Positions 40,550 through 43,037 of a stretch of DNA of 43,037 nucleotides are shown piece by piece. Numbering within the stretch: the stretch's first letter is position 1; each line of letters starts with the position of its first letter. A program made the position numbers and the translations under genes. Under the pieces are notes generated by a model. That model ran no database searches, was not told where the DNA came from, and saw nothing but the letters and a program-made list of their open reading frames with translations. Source of the stretch: a virus; IMG/VR virus record IMGVR_UViG_3300028553_000060, positions 1 to 43,037 of that record. One strand, given 5' to 3'.

Positions 40550-41165
40550 CATCGTGTTACAAAACACTGCGGGTAGGTAAGCCGAACAAAAGCCAAACGA
40601 GACGAACAAAGTCAGACCATGCAGCCGTTGTTAGACTGCATGGTAGCGAATAACAGGTGTTGCGCACTCCACCTAAAAACAGTGCGGTTAGTCTCTAACT
40701 TAGGGAACGGTTCATCGTATCAGATTATAAACGGTTGGCAGCTCGGAAAGACGAGCAATAACGGGGCGTAAACTGATAGGCAGTTAAGCGGTAGAGGCTG
40801 AAAAGTACCAAGACCAAGTACATAGTGGTTCGAATCCACTCCCCCGACAATGGCAATAGTGTCATTCATTCAAAAATAAAAAATAAATTAATCAAGTGCC
40901 GCACTTAAAGGAGTGTGTGAGGTGAAAGCCCCTCTGGAACTTCTGCCATTGGTCGGTAAACCGCACTCGAAGCCTGAATGAACCTACAAAGATTGATAAG
41001 TTGCTTATTGCTGAATGCTATTTAATTAATATGTGCCGTATCAGGCGGTAAATTCTGATTACAGACTACGTGTAGGAGTTAAAATTACCAACGGTAGAAA
41101 AAAAAATCGAATATCTGACGAAGCACAGTAATCAGATTGAAGCGTGGGAACTACGATAGTGCCAT
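40550..41165 (+). ncRNA. Large structured RNA candidate with tRNA-like domain
   Basis: About 600 gene-free bases full of helices: 9-bp ACCATGCAG/CTGCATGGT (40616-40644); AGGTG/CACCT; GCTCG/CGAGC (40741-40755); a cloverleaf-like domain closed by CGGGG/CCCCG (40762-40766, 40842-40846) with AACTG/CAGTT, GTAC/GTAC and a T-arm AGTGG-TTCGAAT-CCACT; CGGT/ACCG (40954-40963); and a 9-bp long-range helix TCTGATTAC/GTAATCAGA (41054-41062, 41128-41136). More GC-rich than its surroundings. It resembles large ornate phage RNAs (GOLLD or ROOL classes) in size and tRNA association; not proven. Confidence 0.55.
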
Positions 41166-41189
41166 TAGTTGAATTTTAAAACAAACTAT

Positions 41190-41348
41190 ATGAACGAAAT
41201 CAAACAGCTAATGCTGGAGCGAAAGATTAAGCCTCCGCAAATGATAGCATTAACAGGCATTCCTCGAAATACGTTCTACAGAAATTTCAGAGGTGAAAAT
41301 GAAATTTCAACTAAAAATTATTTGAAATGCATGGCGGTGTTGAAATAA
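41190..41348 (+). CDS. Small helix-turn-helix regulator
   Basis: 52 residues. KPPQMIALTGIPRNTFYRNF (about 13-32) is a helix-turn-helix, followed by a Cro-like third helix. It follows the large RNA at a distance of about 25 bases and could be translated from the same transcript. The stop codon overlaps the left arm of the first attC-like site. Confidence 0.6.
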   Translation: MNEIKQLMLERKIKPPQMIALTGIPRNTFYRNFRGENEISTKNYLKCMAVLK

Positions 41349-41428
41349 ACGAACAAAATATGAAAAACACATAAAATGAAGTGGTAGCTTATTTTACTAT
41401 GTGGGTTGGGAGTACTGTTGTGTTATGG
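41344..41428 (+). other. attC-like site A (first site after the phage genes)
   Basis: Left arm AATAAACGAACAAAATATG...ACACATAAAAT (41344-41378) is the imperfect complement of ATTTTACTATGTG...GTGTTATGG (41391-41428). The right end has the shared GTGTT core. This is the weakest of the five sites and, as the entry site of the array, might be the primary insertion point. Confidence 0.4.
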
Positions 41429-41479
41429 CTTAGTGCTTTATTTTCTTAATCGAATTATTAATTTTAAACATATAACAAA

Positions 41480-41917
41480 ATGAACAAACTAAAATTAAAT
41501 GAATTAGCTCCTTATTTGCCTTATAAATTAAAGGCTTATTTCAAACAAAAAAATACAAAAACTTGTCGTAAAATGGTTATTGGTACAATTGGCGGAATTT
41601 ATTCAAACTGTTCAATTGTTTGCCACGACACAGTAAATGCAACTCCTGATAAATTTTTTCCAATACTTCGAACTATTTCAGAAGCTGATTCGATAATGAA
41701 AAACGAATTTTTAAAGTATAATACTGGTGAAAAGTATGACAATATTCTTGTAGAATTATTTTGCTACGAGCATACTGGTACATCTGAACTACTTTCCGAA
41801 ATTGATTTATTAAAATTACCTTTCGATTCTGTTTCTTGGCTTATTCAAAATCATTTTGACGTTTTTGGGTTAATTGAGAAAAAACTTGCTATTAACGCAA
41901 ACGCTCTTTTTTCTTAG
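41480..41917 (+). CDS. Cassette gene of Bacteroidetes-phage type, unknown function
   Basis: 145 residues. Starts MNKLKLNELAPYLPYKLKAY, a phrase I associate with a common small early protein of Bacteroidetes phages and mobile elements, function unknown. Contains PILRTISEADSIM and LLKLPFDSVSWLIQNHFDVF. It fills the cassette between sites A and B. Confidence 0.65.
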   Translation: MNKLKLNELAPYLPYKLKAYFKQKNTKTCRKMVIGTIGGIYSNCSIVCHDTVNATPDKFFPILRTISEADSIMKNEFLKYNTGEKYDNILVELFCYEHTGTSELLSEIDLLKLPFDSVSWLIQNHFDVFGLIEKKLAINANALFS

Positions 41918-41922
41918 CATTA

Positions 41923-42052
41923 GCTATAACGTTTCCGCTATGTGCAGTTTGGGAATTAAAATCACTGCACTTTCAAACTTAACAAATGATAATTAAATGA
42001 ACGAAATATCGAATACCACTGACCACCAAATTGCATATAGCGAGTGTTGTAC
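41923..42052 (+). other. attC-like site B (overlaps the start of methyltransferase 2)
   Basis: Left arm GCTATAACGTTTCC then CGCTATGTGCAGTTTGG (41936-41952) pairs with CCAAATTGCATATAGCG (42026-42042); the right end is GTGTTGTACGC. The cut point at 42046 lies inside the reading frame of methyltransferase 2. Between the arms an inner GTGCAGT/ACTGCAC pair forms a second hairpin. Confidence 0.65.
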
Positions 42053-42821
42053 GCTGCCTTTTGTTAATCTTTATAATGAAGATTGTATCGAAACAATGAA
42101 GCGAATACCCGATGGTAGTATTGATTTAATGCTTACAGACCCGCCATATAATACAACTAATTGCGATTGGGAATATGAAATAAACCTGCAGCAATTATGG
42201 CTTGAATGGGAACGTATTTTAAAACCTAATGGTATTTGGGCAATATTTTGTAATGACCCATTTACAAGCGATTTAATAATGAGCCGCAGGGGCTTTTTTA
42301 AATACAAATGGATTTGGGATAAAGATAGTGCTGCAGGTTTTTTGAATGCTTATAAAATGCCTTTGACTGGTTATGAAGAAATAGTAATATTTAGCCGTGC
42401 GAAAATGGGCAACCATACTTATAACCCACAAATAACTGATAAAGCTAAAAACTTAGTAAGACCGCCAAAAACAGACGGCAAAGAATACTCAGCCACTTAC
42501 AATAAATTTAAAAGTTTGAGCCGTGAAAAAGATACAAGTAAAGCGTTTCCGAAAAACATAATTACAATTGGCAAAAATGAAGCTGAATGCAATTCTTTAA
42601 ATAGATTTCATCCAACACAAAAACCAACTAATTTAATGAGATACTTAATATTGACTTACACAAATAAAGGCGAAACGGTTTTCGATGGTTATTCAGGCTC
42701 AGGAACGACAGCCGAAGCCTGTATGATTGAGCAAAGAAACTTTATAGGTTCGGAGTTGAAGAAAGAGTATTTCGATAAATCAGTTTTAAGGCTCAAAAAT
42801 GTACCGCAGTCGCTTTTTTAA
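41997..42821 (+). CDS. DNA methyltransferase 2 (DPPY type, beta-order motifs)
   Basis: 274 residues from the first ATG. TDPPYNT (about 46-52), HPTQKPTNL (about 204-212) and FDGYSGSGTT (about 227-236) in beta-class order; amino-methyltransferase of DNA adenine or cytosine. NLYNEDCIETM before DPPY is typical of the family start. The first 16 codons belong to the attC-like site, so the native start may vary with the cassette's context; an alternative is the in-frame ATG at 42096. Orphan: no endonuclease nearby. Confidence 0.88.
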   Translation: MNEISNTTDHQIAYSECCTLPFVNLYNEDCIETMKRIPDGSIDLMLTDPPYNTTNCDWEYEINLQQLWLEWERILKPNGIWAIFCNDPFTSDLIMSRRGFFKYKWIWDKDSAAGFLNAYKMPLTGYEEIVIFSRAKMGNHTYNPQITDKAKNLVRPPKTDGKEYSATYNKFKSLSREKDTSKAFPKNIITIGKNEAECNSLNRFHPTQKPTNLMRYLILTYTNKGETVFDGYSGSGTTAEACMIEQRNFIGSELKKEYFDKSVLRLKNVPQSLF

Positions 42822-42826
42822 GGTTG

Positions 42827-42960
42827 CGTACAACGACTAAGGCTAAGCGCATTTGGCGGTTTGCGGGAGTATTCACTGTCGCACTGCGACAAGGTGAATG
42901 CGGGCGCAAAACCTGCTAAATGCACGTCAGCCAGCCAATGTGCTTAGGCGCGTGTTAGCG
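42827..42960 (+). other. attC-like site C (long, VCR-like)
   Basis: About 134 nt folding almost end to end: AAGGCTAAGCGCATTTGGC with GCCAATGTGCTTAGG, then inner GGTTTGCG/CGCAAAACC, ATTCAC/GTGAAT, and TGTCGCA/TGCGACA at the tip. Ends TTAGGCGCGTGTTAGCG. Shape, length and right end resemble Vibrio-type repeats of integrons. Homologous at both ends to site 2 (1385-1514). Confidence 0.7.
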
Positions 42961-43037
42961 GTTAGGTGCTTGGTTTTCAGTCGTTTTTTTGTATTTCAGA
43001 ATATAATGTATAATTTTGTCGTATAAATAAATAAAAT

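Larger units (their letters stand above)
41345..43037. mobile_element. Right part of the integron-like cassette array
   Basis: Three attC-like sites (41344-41428, 41923-42052, 42827-42960) separate a 145-residue gene, a methyltransferase and a partial last unit that runs off the window end. Both complete cassettes show the start-to-site complementarity described for the left part, for example TTATGGCTTAGTGC at 41423 with GCATTAGCTATAA before the next site. 42961-43037 holds no gene that I can see. Confidence 0.55.

Noticed and set aside
40762-40849. A tRNA gene
   Set aside because: The T-arm is excellent, but the acceptor stem has only five pairs, no proper anticodon loop (no T at position 33) is visible, and the second stem is out of register. 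Kept as a tRNA-like domain.
40890-41000. Cobalamin-riboswitch-like pieces (GGTGAAAGCC, AGCCTGAATGAACC)
   Set aside because: Only fragments of the conserved core are present, the spacing is wrong, and no transport or vitamin gene follows; better explained as part of the large structured RNA.
1-43037. CRISPR array, diversity-generating retroelement or integron integrase
   Set aside because: No regularly spaced direct repeats, no reverse transcriptase and no tyrosine or serine recombinase among the frames; the absence of IntI is the reason the array is called integrase-less.

Overview
The window looks like the essentially complete genome of a tailed (siphovirus-like) phage of a Bacteroidetes host. 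DNA is AT-rich, start codons follow A-rich leaders without Shine-Dalgarno sites, and promoters fit the Bacteroidetes form TTG - 18 to 20 nt - TAnnTTTG (best at 3656-3685, 22265-22293, 27779-27809 and 36008-36037). No integrase, excisionase, reverse transcriptase, CRISPR array or rRNA was found. The early (+) genes and late (-) genes converge on the two window ends, and both ends carry the same kind of gene cassette, so a circular (or circularly permuted) molecule cut inside its accessory region is likely. That is an inference; the ends share no terminal repeat.

Layout. 1-2280 and 41345-43037: an accessory array of small genes and two DNA methyltransferases separated by attC-like recombination sites, as in integron cassettes but without an integrase. 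2306-2515: a small gene and a bidirectional terminator. 2499-27612 (- strand): the late block. In transcription order it runs small terminase, RepL-like protein, small coiled-coil/lipoprotein genes, large terminase, portal, prohead protease, major capsid, connectors, tail tube, tape measure, tail tip, collagen-stalked receptor-binding protein, two membrane proteins, XhlA-like holin accessory, DUF5675-type lysis enzyme and a spanin-like protein. 27613-28002: divergent control region with repeated operators and a structured leader. 28003-31806 (+): small early genes, including a Com-like zinc protein, interleaved with repeated structured RNA modules. Two of these modules are complete hammerhead ribozymes. 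31781-32523: leftward regulatory pair (ribbon-helix-helix-like protein plus partner) and a divergent operator region. 32524-35979 (+): HTH and small genes, then a recombination module (Rad52-like annealing protein, PD-(D/E)XK exonuclease, SSB-like protein). 35980-36452: attenuator-like RNA and a candidate iteron origin. 36453-40506: primase-helicase, SF2 helicase, VRR-NUC nuclease and one unknown gene. 40550-41165: a gene-free stretch that reads as a large structured RNA with a tRNA-like fold. 41190-41348: small HTH gene.

How it fits together. Early transcription from 27809 makes small takeover proteins and RNAs. The 32.5-40.5 kb block supplies replication and recombination around the 36.2-36.45 kb origin candidate. 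A 22-bp operator shared by the early/late divergent region and the portal promoter probably couples the switch to late genes. The accessory methyltransferases probably protect phage DNA from host restriction and may be exchangeable as cassettes. The most striking features are the attC-like array, the paired hammerhead ribozymes in duplicated leader modules, the large RNA at 40.55-41.16 kb and the attenuator/iteron region before the primase.
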